A stretch of 64,000 nt of DNA, from contig CP136063.1 of the NCBI GenBank assembly GCA_032622095.1, positions 115,588,723 to 115,652,722 on the forward strand. The letters run 5' to 3'. Source of the DNA: Siphonodentalium dalli (Eukaryota > Mollusca > Scaphopoda > Gadilida > Siphonodentaliidae). Under the pieces are notes generated by a model. It ran no database searches and was not told where the DNA came from. It was given only the letters and a program-made list of their open reading frames with translations. The position numbers were made by a program, and so were the translations under genes. The first letter of the stretch is position 1. Each line of letters opens with the position of its first letter. Shown piece after piece: positions 11,954-23,040 of this stretch.

Positions 11954-13594
11954 TAACTAATGTAGACATGTTGATTTTAAGAATGCTATTTGAAACTAAC
12001 AATTAAGATTCGGCTGTGGATAAGAAATCGACAACACGCCATTCTACCATTGTGAGGTTCGGGGGGATATTTGTAGCGGTAAGGAAAATGATAAAACGCT
12101 ATTGAGTAGCGGGTTTTTTGAACATCAACGCTCAGTAACACCGGGCAACAACTGATTATAGACCAAAATAATTTCTTGCCAAATCCGGATGTACTATATA
12201 GATACTCAAGCAGTCGGCAATGTCCGACAATCTCCGGTCATTTCCGGGACCAATGTGTTCATAAACCTATGAACGAAATTGGAAGTGACGTCACGTTGCG
12301 TTCATAGGTTTATGAACGCATTGGATAAGGGGGCGTGTCTACTGTAACGCTATGGGGAAATCGGAAGAGATATTATGTGTATGTAAATATATTCAAATGA
12401 AAGTTTTTTTGTAACACAAGTTTGATGAAAATGAAGTGATTTCCAAGTTATAGTTTCGAAGTGTATATATTGTGTTAAAAATCACGAATTTTAATTGTAA
12501 AAGGAATTTCTTATATCTGTTTTAGTTGGATGACGAGAATACTAATATTAAAATATGTTATTTAGATTCGCGTGTTGATGGTGAATGTTGTGGATTGGTT
12601 ATTATATAATTATGTAGTTATCCTGGTTTTATCGCGGGTAGGACTATATACAATTTATTAATTCTCACATTGAAAGCTCAGAGCCTAAGTAATCCTAAGT
12701 CTGCTCCAAATGAAAATGGGAACCGGGGATGATATTTTAATCATCGCTAAGTCGGCACCGATGCTGGTGTATAGGGGTTACGTGAAATTAAACCCAAAAA
12801 ATTTAATCCGAAATTGCCGTATTGAATTCCCGCCAAATTGCAAATTATGAAGAAGGTGAATACATTGACACCCGCACGCACTTGACAAGCGCACGACCGT
12901 CGTCGTTCCAGAGGGAGACAAACCCCACACAACGCACAAAGTCACAACAGATGGGCTACCATTCATTTCCATTCCAATTTATTTGAGGAAATCTAATTCT
13001 CCCGTCATTCAATGGACGACCTGTTTTTGTTCACTGCTTTGGCCAATTATTATCGACCAACACGCTATTTACGGGACAAGTCTTCTGTATGATGGTGAGC
13101 CATGAGCTGTGCTATGCATATTGCGTTTCATCGAATGTGTTGTTTAGCATGCGGTCGGGGGCTGACCTTTGTCGCGTGACTGATTGAAATCAAGCTTGGA
13201 GTTCGTCCTATATATGGCTGAGACTATCACCCCTTCTTTTCTTACGCACGATTCCGTGTTTTTAGAGCCACGCACCGACTGCATGCACAACGGGATCAGT
13301 GGATTTTGACCGTCTATTTTTATAATTTTATTATATTCTAGAATTTCAAAATAACACATCGACAACAGTCGCGCGATATATAGCATGGACAATAAACATA
13401 TAAAAAAACTGAGCCGCGTGCATTGGCCACAATATTCCTGCATGAGATGATGGAAATAAAAAGTACAATTAGCCTCACATCTTTGCCGAAAATTGTAAAC
13501 AGCTGATAATATTCGACAAACTTAAAGAACATGGGTGCTTTCAATAAGGTTATACACTCTGCATGTATATATAGCAGACTAAGTTCGTGGATAT
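11954..13594. other. Unassigned DNA
   Basis: No gene is recognised. The strand-opposed frames at 12747-12972 and 13144-13443 show no family resemblance. The only clear structure is the inverted repeat at 12250-12324. Confidence 0.5.
12250..12324. repeat. Nested inverted repeat around a CRE-like palindrome
   Basis: CCAATGTGTTCATAAACC (from 12250) pairs with GGTTTATGAACGCATTGG (to 12324). Each arm is itself near-palindromic (GTTCATA..TATGAAC). The loop holds TGACGTCA at 12286-12293, the cAMP-response-element core. Whether it binds anything is unknown. Confidence 0.75.
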
Positions 13595-13936
13595 TTAAAA
13601 TATGTATAATCCGAATTAACGATTTCAAATTCATATTTCTTTGGGGGGGGGGGGGGTATAAACATATTTGATTCGAGACGAGGAACCCAGCCATCAAAGC
13701 TCAGAGTGATCGAGATATGTATACTTATTTATGGACTGGAAAATAAATCAAGCAGAGTCTCGGACAACATTGCGGATGAAGATGGATAACAAAATCAAGT
13801 GGCTTTGAAACGTGAACATCCGGCCGTATTTCGTTTAACAAAATGTTGATAAATAACACGCTTTGGGCAATTTTATACTATGATTTGATTGCATGTGGTT
13901 AGCATTACTTTTAGCCAATTAATCGATTCTGATACC
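13595..13936. mobile_element. TTAA MITE, inverted and 5' truncated copy
   Basis: TTAA at 13595 is followed by a decayed terminal repeat (AATCCGAATTA), then a poly-G at 13643, the GATTCGAGACGAGGAACCC box and, near 13920, the AATTAATCGATTCTGAT box. The copy stops at about 13936 before the CAA-rich outer part. Confidence 0.75.
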
Positions 13937-14254
13937 AAGCTACCCTTGGTTACGCATATGCTATAAGTACATTTTGAGGCATCCTAGCGCATGTTGGTTT
14001 GTCAAAAATGAACACAAATATCGTGAATGTGAGGTAGATATATCGGGACAGGGTTCCTATAAGGGTTTGTTCCCTTTAATTGTTGTTCAAAACTTGATTT
14101 TTGATGACAAGTTCAAAATATATTAAATTAAAATTTTGTTTATTGGACGAATTAAACATTCATGGATAGTGTGTCCATTCAACAAACAAAACCGTGCCGG
14201 AATACACCCGCGGCACCAAATTAAAACATGAGCAGGACGAAAATTAAATTAAAA

Positions 14255-14330
14255 ATAAAGAAAAGGCCGCTTGGCCACTGAGTCCCTCGACACGGTGGCT
14301 TCATTTTGGAGCGGAGGCTTTACAAAAATA
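14255..14330 (+). mobile_element. 5' end of Helentron-like family (AAAAGGCCGC type)
   Basis: AAAAGGCCGCTTGGCCACTG, then GTCCCTCGACACGGTGGC and GGAGCGGAGGCTTTAC, match the 5' end of the element at 35747-36480. The matching interior (CATACAAATAACCAAATCTG near 15175, then the tandem core) resumes about 0.85 kb downstream, so other DNA has been inserted between. Confidence 0.7.
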
Positions 14331-14734
14331 TAATTTATTACATGATCCTACCCTTATTCCATTCAATAAACTCATTCTATAAAGTGTGATAATATTAAAC
14401 GTTCGTTTAATAACAGGAAATAGTGCCAGGTGACATTTGACTTCCTGTTTGTCGTCTGATTACATTCCGTTCGCCACATCTCAAAATACTATCGCTTCCA
14501 ATATTTTTCCAATAATCTATAATGAATGAAGAGTTTTAAAAGTTATGTCATTAAATATACGCCATTAAATACGCCAAGGAGTCTTTATTTATCAAGGACT
14601 ATTTCTTTACGCGGGCAAATAACGCAGTTGCGTGAAACGTCATCGCATGCCTTATAGGAGCCGATGTTAATTTCGCGTCCAATTTGTTAATTTAAGTATG
14701 TTTCGTCGAGGTTTTGGATCATGTAATAAATAGA

Positions 14735-15111
14735 ATCAACAACTCGTCCCAAGTTTATAGCGGAATTTACAAAACTCGTCCAGTAAATTAGGTCTGGACC
14801 TCGCCAAAGGCTGAGGTTGGCAGGAAGACAGCCACGCACGAGGTTATGCCAACCCCAGTCTGAGTGCACCCCATTTGGGAGTCAGCATGATGTGGATCGT
14901 CATATATCCATATCTTGCTGACCCTCAACTGGGCAAGTAACTGATCTTATGCACTTGACGATTCAATCCTATTTATGTTTATTTCTGTATTTCCTGTATT
15001 CTTGTATATTTAATGCACTTTTACCAATAAATCTATCTATCTATCGGTTCAGACCAAATTTACTGGACGAGTTTTGTACTATAAACTGGGGATTCGTTGT
15101 AGATCCTCTCT
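14735..15111. mobile_element. Foldback element with about 65-bp arms
   Basis: The arm ending TTTATAGCGGAATTTACAAA..GGTCTGGACC at 14800 pairs with GGTTCAGACC..TATAAACTGG from 15046. A diverged arm fragment occurs alone at about 22212-22241. The loop is occupied by a foreign 3'-tail-like segment. Confidence 0.7.
14802..15044 (+). mobile_element. Possible LINE/SINE 3' tail in foldback loop
   Basis: The segment ends TTTACCAATAAATC followed by (TATC)n, a common tail form of non-LTR elements, and sits exactly between the two foldback arms. No coding sequence is identified. The assignment is tentative. Confidence 0.4.
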
Positions 15112-15164
15112 ATATATATATGGAACAGTATATATGGAATAAATTCTTGTGCATTGTCTTATAA

Positions 15165-15660
15165 TTGAACTGCATACAAATAACCAAATCTGAAACAAGA
15201 GCATCGCTGTGGCGTGGCAAAATACACCCTTTAGCCATTTCGAATTGTACTACCGCAAAATAAAATAATAATTTGAGCTTATACAAAGAATATCTGATAT
15301 ACCCCTTATATCAGTCGAAAAATGGCCGTAACTCATTTGGAAATAAATGGACAGAACCTATGTTCGAACTTGACCTGTGAAACAAAGATACAAGCTTTGG
15401 TTCAGATAAAAAAATCCAAACTGGAGTTATCGGTCTGAAACAAAATGTTAACAGACGGTCGAAAAAGGGCCGTAACTCATGTAAATAAAATTGGACGGTA
15501 CCCATATTCGAACTTGGCCTGTATTATTACATGCCAACTATAGTTCAGATAGATTAATCCAAACTGCAGTTATCGATCGGAAACCAAAACATTTTAACGG
15601 ACGAATGACGGACGGACGGACAGACGGACGGACTGATTACATATTTTTTTCAAAAGGGCA
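15165..15660 (+). repeat. Tandem core (about 150-bp units) ending in GGAC microsatellite
   Basis: GTCGAAAAATGGCCGTAACTC at about 15313 recurs as GTCGAAAAAGGGCCGTAACTC at about 15458. Each is followed by TTCGAACTTG(A/G)CCTGT and CAAACT..AGTTATCG. The array ends in (ACGG)n at 15600-15640. Same family as 35880-36420. Confidence 0.8.
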
Positions 15661-15769
15661 TATACAAACTGTTAAAAGTCAAAATATAACCCAAATTAGC
15701 ACAATATCAACAAAATTCTAAGAACACAAGTTCGGACAAAAATGCAATCATGAATTTAATGTACGATTC

Positions 15770-15895
15770 ACAGGCCCCTGTGGGGAATTACTAAAATACC
15801 AATATAGACTATACCCCACCAATATAGACTATACCACTGGTATAGTCTATATTGGTATTTTAGTCATTTTCCACAGGGGCCTGTGGTACGATTCT
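15770..15895. mobile_element. 126-bp hairpin MITE with 9-bp target duplication
   Basis: ACAGGCCCCTGTGG at 15770 is inverted as CCACAGGGGCCTGT ending at 15894, and the stem continues through TACCAATATAGACTATACC. GTACGATTC flanks both sides (15761-15769 and 15896-15904). The unoccupied form of this site, GTACGATTCTAAGTCGAAAA, is present at about 61150 in another copy of the host repeat, which confirms the insertion. Confidence 0.85.
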
Positions 15896-15904
15896 ATGTC
15901 GAAA

Positions 15905-16246
15905 AATGGCAATAACTCCGCCAAAAAAGACTCAGGCTAAACTCAAAATCGCGCGCAGGCGCGCAGGTTCCCATGTAGCTGGACGGGACATGCATGGGAC
16001 AAAATTACAAACTGCGCGATGTTTCTGAATGTTTTATATAGAGTTGGCAGAATGGAATAGAAGAACATGAGCTTCATCTTCTGTTTTCAGTGTTGGCAAT
16101 GCCTCTCTGATTTAGTTTATACTATTTATACTATCAAACAGAACCGAACAGAAAGAAAATAGATGAATATATATTAAAGCGTGTGTGGTCATGTTTAAAC
16201 TATGTATATTATTGTTGTTTTGTTTACCTAACTCCAAAATCGGGAC
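15905..16246. other. Repeat remnant and unassigned DNA
   Basis: To about 15990 this continues the host repeat (ATGGCAATAACTCCGCC; AACTCAAAATCGC) seen also at 48.0 and 61.0 kb. The rest holds nothing recognised. Confidence 0.5.
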
Positions 16247-16318
16247 AGAATAAGCTATGTAAGGCCAGAATAAGCTATGTAAGGCCAGAATAAGCTATGT
16301 AAGGCCAGAATAAGGTAT
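16247..16318 (+). repeat. Minisatellite, 3.5 x 20 bp
   Basis: Unit AGAATAAGCTATGTAAGGCC, nearly perfect. Confidence 0.95.
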
Positions 16319-16781
16319 TAGGCTTCTGCTGAGTGTATAGAGTTTTTACGAAGAATGACATGTGCATGCTGGCAAAAAAAATTAAAAAATTAAGGTCCAC
16401 CAGTTACTGTCTGACGTTTTACAAAGTCTGCTAATCCCAAATCGATTGTGACAAATATAATTAGTCTTCTCGCCAACCGAGCAGAGCCCTCAAAGCTCTA
16501 AAGACCGAGCTGAAGATTTCACGCATTACGATTTATTCCGGGGTTTAAAGACATATTCTGGACATGTTCGGTGCGTGAAATTGATAAGTTAGTACTCAGG
16601 TGCTATGCCACCCGGGGGAATATAGCATTCCGCTAACATCGCCGAAAATTTGAAAGAAATCTACCATACATGCATAACAGTGTCTGAACTACTCTCAATT
16701 GTAAATATTTACATCTCAATTCGTGATGCAACTTTTGGCGATACACTAACACGAATGATTTCGCCATCGAGAGTCATGCAT

Positions 16782-17219
16782 TTAAAGATACTCAATCCGA
16801 TAAAACTCATCTCAATTACTCTGCCAATGGCTTCGGGGGTCAAAAATATTTGATTCGAGTCGAGGAAGTCACCCATCAAAGCTCAGATTTGTTAGATATC
16901 GATTTTAGAAATCTATTATTTTTCATTATCGGGAATATTCTTTCTGGCCCAGTACGTAGTCAAAATTGCGTTATTATTACCACTTGATTTTAGAGTTATC
17001 AAAATTGACGGCAATTATTAGTACTCATCTCGAGAAATTAACAAATTTCAAAAATCAATATCTAATAACTCTGAGCTTTGTTTGATGGGTTCCTCGACTC
17101 GAATCAAATATTTTTTACCCCCAAAGCCAAAGAAATAGTAATATAGGACCCTCTGATCGGATTGTTGTTGTTGGAATCTGTTGAGATGGGGACCCTCTGT
17201 TCGGATTGAGTACCTTTAA
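16782..17219. mobile_element. TTAA MITE, foldback subtype copy A
   Basis: TTAA (16782) then AGATACTCAATCCGA; the right end is CGGATTGAGTACCT then TTAA (17216-17219). Unlike copies 1 and 19914, the left half carries the box GATTCGAGTCGAGGAA and the right half carries its complement TTCCTCGACTCGAATC, so the whole element folds back. Between the arms lies a short unique spacer. Closely related to 21144-21534. Confidence 0.9.
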
Positions 17220-17313
17220 TTAATATATAAGAATGATGGTGTTTGTTGTCTATTTGGATTAATATTCGTAAAAAAAATAACTACTTTGAGCAAGATTATT
17301 CTTAATTACTATG

Positions 17314-17453
17314 TGATCACCCTACCGGAGTGTTTCACATCACTTTAATGATCACCCTACCGGAGTGTTTCACATCACTTTAATGATCACCCTACCGGAG
17401 TGTTTCACATCACTTTAATGATCACCCTACCGGAGTGTTTCACATCACTTTAA
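17314..17453 (+). repeat. Minisatellite, 4 x 35 bp
   Basis: Unit begins TGATCACCCTACCGGAG and ends TTTCACATCACTTTAA; starts at 17314, 17349, 17384 and 17419. The copies are nearly identical, implying recent expansion. Confidence 0.95.
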
Positions 17454-17469
17454 GTATCTGCCATCAACA

Positions 17470-17719
17470 TTGACAACACATGAAGCCGAGATTGATCATA
17501 CACTCCCCTCCAATATTATATCACAGAAGGACACACTAAGCAGAAAGTACAATGAAATTGCTATCCCACCAGTGAAACAGCTCGCAACAAACACACTATC
17601 TCATCCACAATATTCAGCCATTGTTCAATGGACGTGGGGTAACTCTATTACATTCAGATTAAAATTGAGCTGGTCTGAGACAAACTTGTTATGCTGGCAG
17701 TACATGTATAACCGTGTTG

Positions 17720-17753
<34 letters not shown>

Positions 17754-17775
17754 GCACAGCCCTCAAAGCATATAA
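17470..17775 (+). other. Unrecognised 101-codon open frame
   Basis: An open frame begins directly after the 35-bp repeats and runs into a 28-bp poly-G (17723-17750). The composition before the G run is protein-like (mixed polar residues, few low-complexity stretches), but I recognise no family and no clear splice context. It may be an exon or a transposon relic. I do not assign a function. Confidence 0.2.
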
Positions 17776-17835
17776 AAAAAACATTTAAATTCAAAATGAC
17801 CACAAGTTCCGGAATTAAACTTTTTTTGTCAAATC

Positions 17836-17918
17836 AGCTAAATAATCGACTCCTTAACCCAGAAAAATTACCCATAATTCTGCTGTGATTAAGTAGTCGA
17901 TTCTTTAGGGTATTACAG
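17836..17918. mobile_element. Short pogo-like MITE fragment
   Basis: Contains TTACCCATAATTCTGCTGTG and AAGTAGTCGATTCTTTAGGG, the terminal-repeat sequence of the palindromic family at 37.8, 38.3, 41.7 and 60.4 kb, with an opposed AATAATCGACTCCTTAACCC arm. The central part is deleted. Confidence 0.7.
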
Positions 17919-18054
17919 TACATGTAGTGAATTCCATGGTAAATTAGTTTCAGTGCGCTTTCTTTCACTATTACCCTGGTCATTGGGCATTGGATTACCA
18001 ATTTACCATACTCGATTAAAAGGAAGCAATCCACGCAGCTGATGAGTATACACT

Positions 18055-18365
18055 CTTAGAACCAGAAGTCCTTCAGAGAACCCAAAAAGGTTCTTCACCT
18101 TGTCACAATAGGAGCACCTTATTTGGTGCTTCAAAGGACCCCATCATAAGGTTCTACTGAAGAACCATATCATAAGGTTCAACAGAAGAACCCCAAGATG
18201 GTTCTTAAGGGAACCATCATATGAACATGGTTCTTCAGGGAACCTTTATAAGAACCCCAGATGGTACTTCAGAGGAAACACTCATAAGGGTCACACGAGG
18301 GTTCTTCGGAGAACCTTTCATATATCAGAACAGGGTTCTTAAGGGAACTTCAGAGAACCTGTAAG
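18055..18365. repeat. Degenerate self-complementary GGTTCTT array
   Basis: About a dozen copies of GGTTCTTCAGAGAACC-like words alternate with their complement (AAGAACC). The unit is roughly 30-45 bp and every unit can form small hairpins. Confidence 0.8.
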
Positions 18366-18990
18366 ATGGAATAGCGTACGATGATAATATAGTATGTTTG
18401 CGCTCTTGCGTATATCGCGACGTTCAGTACACTTTGATGTGTTTTATAATAACTAATAGATTGTCATAATATTGAAGCATTTGGGGAATGATATATACAA
18501 GGCAGCTTATACTACACAATCCAGATACAATTCGCTTAATTTTGGTGTGATTCATATTCTTGAATACACGAAGGTGGTGAATTAGTCTGCACTTTAACAT
18601 ATATTTGTGTGTATTTTACTATTATCACACGAGGGTTCTTCAGAGAACCTTTCATATATCAGAACAGGGTTCTTAAGGGAACCATAATCTATCCCAACAT
18701 GGTTCTTTATAAAACCTTTATAAGAACTCCAGATGGAATAGCGTACGATGATGATATAGTATGTTTTCGCTCTTGCGTATATCGCGACATTCATTAAACT
18801 TTAAGGTTTTTTTACAATAACTAATAGATTGTCATGATATTGAAGGATTTGGTGAATGATATATACATGGCAGCTTATACCTAAACATTCCATCTACAAT
18901 TCGCTTAATTTTGGTGTGATTCATATTCTTGAATACACGAAGGTGGTGAATTAGTCTGCACTTTAACACATATTTGTGTGTAGTTTACGA
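18291..18990. repeat. Tandem duplication, about 334 bp
   Basis: TCACACGAGGGTTCTTC at 18291 recurs at 18625. The following landmarks also repeat in order: AGATGGAATAGCGTACGATG (18363/18733), TTGCGTATATCGCGAC and CGAAGGTGGTGAATTAGTCT (18571/18941). The second copy has about 30 bp extra of GGTTCTT repeat. Confidence 0.9.
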
Positions 18991-19913
18991 TAAGCCGACG
19001 AACGTGCGATAACGTTGTCGGCTCAACGTATTCTGTAAACAAACTTTTCTCAAGTGTCGTTTTGGTCCAACTATCACTTTTTCGACGGGGAGAGCTGATC
19101 CGAATAATAGCTAAGATGTATTTAGATATAATTATCGAAAGAATTTAACCGATTACGGTGAATTTTAAGAAAATCGAGTGGAGAAAACTTGGTAAATTTT
19201 TCATAAAAAAACGCGAATTCTGCCATCACATGTTTCTGTATGATGTAGGCGAAGTAACTCTAAAATTTCGGCAAGTATTTAACCCATCAATCCCCATTAC
19301 GGTGTCAGTTGAAGGGTGAACGAGTGGTCACACGGGATCGCGAATGGTCCGAGTGCACTGCCTGTGGTTTTTACCCTTATGTATCAAGTTTTGGCTCAAT
19401 CGGTCGAGCTGTTTTCGAGTCTATAAAGGACACACACACGGAAGTCTCAATACATATAGTAGATTACTCACCATTTTTGGTTAGTAGTAGGCCTACATTG
19501 TTTGCTTTAGGCTACGCGTAAAAGTCTGCATTATATAATGCAGAAAAGTGTGCAGTAAACACTAGTTTGCATTACTTGAGAAAATGTAATGCATTTCAAT
19601 GCATTACTATTATACATTACTATTCCCCAACCCTGCGAACAAACACATACTCCTCCTTTCTCTCTGGTTGATGTTTTATTCATGTTAATCACTCAATTCG
19701 GCTCCATGGCACATGTAACAACTGCATTATTGTTTGGTCATGAAGCCTTCAGAACCCTTATTTCTTAGAGTGTACATCAAGATTAATTTATTGATAATAT
19801 CCATCAATTCCCAACTGGGGACATGTTGGTAAGAGCCCCGCGACTACTGTTTTAAGTGAATTGCATAGTATACTGCCAAGTGTTGCATACATTGAGTAGA
19901 ACACAACTGAACA
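18991..19913. other. Unassigned DNA with repeat-like core
   Basis: A short hairpin AGCCGAC..GTCGGCT lies at about 18992-19022. Sequence near 19380-19445 (TCAATCGGTCGAGC..GGACACACACACGG) reads like the end of a dispersed tandem-core repeat. No gene is recognised. Confidence 0.4.
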
Positions 19914-20307
19914 TTAAAGGTACACAATTCAATTCGATGGTCCCTATATCATAAAATTCCAACAACAACAACAACATTTCTTGAAATGCCGCTTCAGTTA
20001 TCAGAATCGATTAATTGACAAAAGATAATGCTAACCACTGTCAACTAGTATAAAATTGCCTCAAAAGTGTTATATATCAACATTTTGTTCAACTCAATTT
20101 TTTATCAAGAGTATTTCGGTTGCAATTCATCAAATATTTGCCAGGCCACCAAATATTCCCGGTGGTGAAAAATAAGATTTAAAAAATCGATATCTGATAA
20201 TTCTGAGCTTTGATGGGGGACCCGAATAAAATATATTTTACCCCCCCCCCCCCCGAAGCCAATGAAATAGTAATTTAGGAGTGTTAATTCGGATTGTGCA
20301 TCTTTAA
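19914..20307. mobile_element. TTAA MITE, asymmetric subtype, full length
   Basis: Flanked by TTAA at 19914-19917 and 20304-20307. It carries the (CAA)n block near 19963, the GCCGCTTCAGTTATCAGAAT box, a poly-C at 20241-20254 and a decayed right terminal repeat (CGGATTGTGCATCT). 394 bp including flanks. Confidence 0.85.
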
Positions 20308-20319
20308 CATTCTCCATAA

Positions 20320-20880
20320 CATCAATGGATTCTTTTCAAGCCCTCCTTATGGCCATTATCCTTACCACATTTCTTCGAGCTCCAATAACTTATTTCTGAA
20401 ATATGAGCTTGGATGGACGAAAAATTGACATAGCCAGATCCACAAATATAAATAACTATAGAACAGAAAATATTCAAACAACATTATTGGACACTCCTGA
20501 TGGACAACATCCTTACCAAAATTTCATTAAGATCTGATAACCTGAGATGTCTGCTGGGACGACAAACATTTCCAGATGAACAAAGAGCAATAAATCTAGA
20601 ATTTTCACCAAATTTTACTGAAAGTTAATTTGAGACCTGATAACCTGTGACTGAGATATCTGTTGGGATGGATGAAAAAAATCAACCACTCCAGATCATG
20701 CAGATGAACATAAAGGAATAACAAACAGAAAATACGAGCAACATCATTGGATAATTCTCTAAAAGCCAAAATGTTTTTATTGAGACCTGAAAACATATCG
20801 ATGAGATATATCTGTTCAGACGGATGGAAGGAGGACCGGGCACATATAATCTGGTAACTCAACATTCGCTTTGTTCACAT
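20320..20880. repeat. Tandem-core repeat, about 165-bp units
   Basis: Three diverged units share ACAGAAAATA..CAACATCATTGGA, ACCAAAATTTCATT and GA(C/T)CTGATAACCTG..GAGAT(A/G)TCTG. Related sequence is at 57060-57380. Confidence 0.7.
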
Positions 20881-21143
20881 ACTTAACAGTTAACTGCTAC
20901 AAGCTAGTTTCAATTTTCTTTACAGATATACTGATGGCACTCACAGGTGCTTGTCATTAAGAAATCAAAGTCACTGGGGGTGGGCTGCTCCTAGAGCCGG
21001 ATTATGTCCACTTGTGATTTTCTGTTAAGTTCACTGCCTGTACTCGATGTTAATATTGACTACTGGATACGAAAATGGTATGTATTTGATAACAAAAGAA
21101 TGTTTTTTGATAAATGTCAGTATGCCTTGTGTGGATTTGCCTA
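20881..21143. other. Unassigned spacer
   Basis: Nothing recognised between the tandem-core repeat and the next TTAA MITE. Confidence 0.5.
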
Positions 21144-21534
21144 TTAAAGGTACTCAATCCGATAAAACTGCTCTCAATTACTATTTCAATGGCTTCGGGG
21201 GTCAAAAATATTTGATTCGAGTCGAGGAAGTCACCCATCAAAGCTCAGATTTGTTAGATGATTTTAGAGTTATCCATCCTTGTCTGTTTGAATAGATTTG
21301 GAGTACACATCCAGAGCAGATTACGGCAGTTATTAGTACTCATCTCGAGTTAATAATAAATTTCAAAAATCAATATCTAATAACTCTGAGCTTTGTTTGA
21401 TGGGTTCCTCGACTCGAATCAAATATTTTTTACCCCCAAAGCCAAAGAAATAGTAATATAGGACCCTCTGATCGGATTGTTGTTGTTGGAATCTGTTGAG
21501 ATGTGGACCCTCTTTACGGATTGAGTACCTTTAA
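21144..21534. mobile_element. TTAA MITE, foldback subtype copy B
   Basis: TTAA at 21144-21147 and 21531-21534. Terminal repeats AGGTACTCAATCCGA / CGGATTGAGTACCT are almost perfect. Like 16782-17219 it has the GATTCGAGTCGAGGAA box in both orientations and the duplicated ATCGGATTGTTGTTGTTGGA segment near the right end. Confidence 0.92.
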
Positions 21535-21952
21535 ATGCTGAATTATGAGAAAATTCATGTTTATGTGTTGTGCATTGTCCGATAAAGGTAACTTATTAAT
21601 CCTCTTTCTTCTAAAAAATAGCGCAAAAGCTTCAATATTGATTGATTTATAATAAATAATTTATATACTAAATAAACGTTCCTGTGTAGTAAGCATGCAC
21701 GCTAATTGTTCACAGGCATCCCATCATTGAAATAAGCAGGTGTAATTGATAAAAATGTCCACAAGGTGCTTATATAATTGAATAAGGTGAGGGGTCATGT
21801 ATTTCCGGTTCACCTGTAGCCTGCTTCAGTTCATAGGTTGTTGCTCGTGTTCAAATATTTGGAAGTCAATCACTTACTTTATCCATAATTGTACCTGTAA
21901 TTGACATGTTCATGTTGAAATTGTTATTTCATGGCAAATATAATTTATGTTG

Positions 21953-21991
<39 letters not shown>

Positions 21992-23040
21992 AGTGCGTGT
22001 TATCGCTGATGTTGCACGTATATGCACATGGCCATTTCGACAAGATATGAGAATTTGTTCACGCTCATTGCATCAAGCACATATGAAGTAATGAGCAATC
22101 ATATTGAGTCCATACATCATAACTCTGATGTATCTATACGCAGTACCAGTAATCGTATATTGTCACAAATGCAATTGTGGATATATATGGGATCTATATA
22201 TGAGTTCATCCTTGGTTTATAGCGGATTTTACAAAACGAGATAATAGTGTCAAACATGTTTTCACAGTCGTAGGAAATTAGGAACGAACAGACCCTATAC
22301 TGTGCATTCAGTGTGTTTATTCGTAATTCCGTTGTGGCCAACAACTGTTTTTGTGTTCCGAGTCCGTATGGTCACGGTCACGATATTTATGACAATATAT
22401 ATGGAGCTAATATGCTGCCCATACATTCGCATGGTCTACCCTACACCGATGAAGATGCTTGCTCTGCGAGGGTTCGATCACTGGACATATATATACAGTC
22501 CCCCCCAAAGGGTTTGAATTAAAGTCCCACCATCCTACCAATAAAGAGCACATTATTAGTTGGTGGGATATCAATTAAACCTGGATTTTATTTGTCCGAG
22601 CCACTCAGATGATAGTCCAAAGGTTTGATAGTCTGAGTGTCCAGCAGTCCGAGGGGTCACTGCTTGATCGCATAGACCAGTGGTGATCAGAAATTAATTT
22701 AGAATGAAAATACGACGAAAAGTATCACCACCAACAACAATACAGTTTGTTGTGATAGTACACATGTGAATATATCTATTTAAGAATAGGTAATCATGTT
22801 TTATTCATGAAGGAATATTATATGTTTGTGATAACACGCATTGGAGAATTCCAATTTAGGAATCACCAAATATGGAAGTTGTAAAACAAACTCACTCATC
22901 CTCCAAACTGCCAAGACAAGACAGTCAATGACTGTGGGGTCGCTCACCAGACTGCAAAGACTGCTAAGACTGGGACTCTGGAGACCACAACAGTCAGAAC
23001 TTTTCATAATTCTTTTAAAAGAAGTAGATATCTAAAGAGT
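21535..23040. other. Unassigned DNA with TA/TG microsatellite
   Basis: (TA)n(TG)n at about 21951-21992. Overlapping short frames in both directions at 22022-22522 and 22801-23035 have no recognisable domains. Confidence 0.5.

Noticed and set aside
16850-16880. tRNA box-B-like GATTCGAGTC
   Set aside because: It belongs to the conserved box of the TTAA MITE, and no cloverleaf or A box can be drawn. No tRNA or rRNA gene was found in the window.
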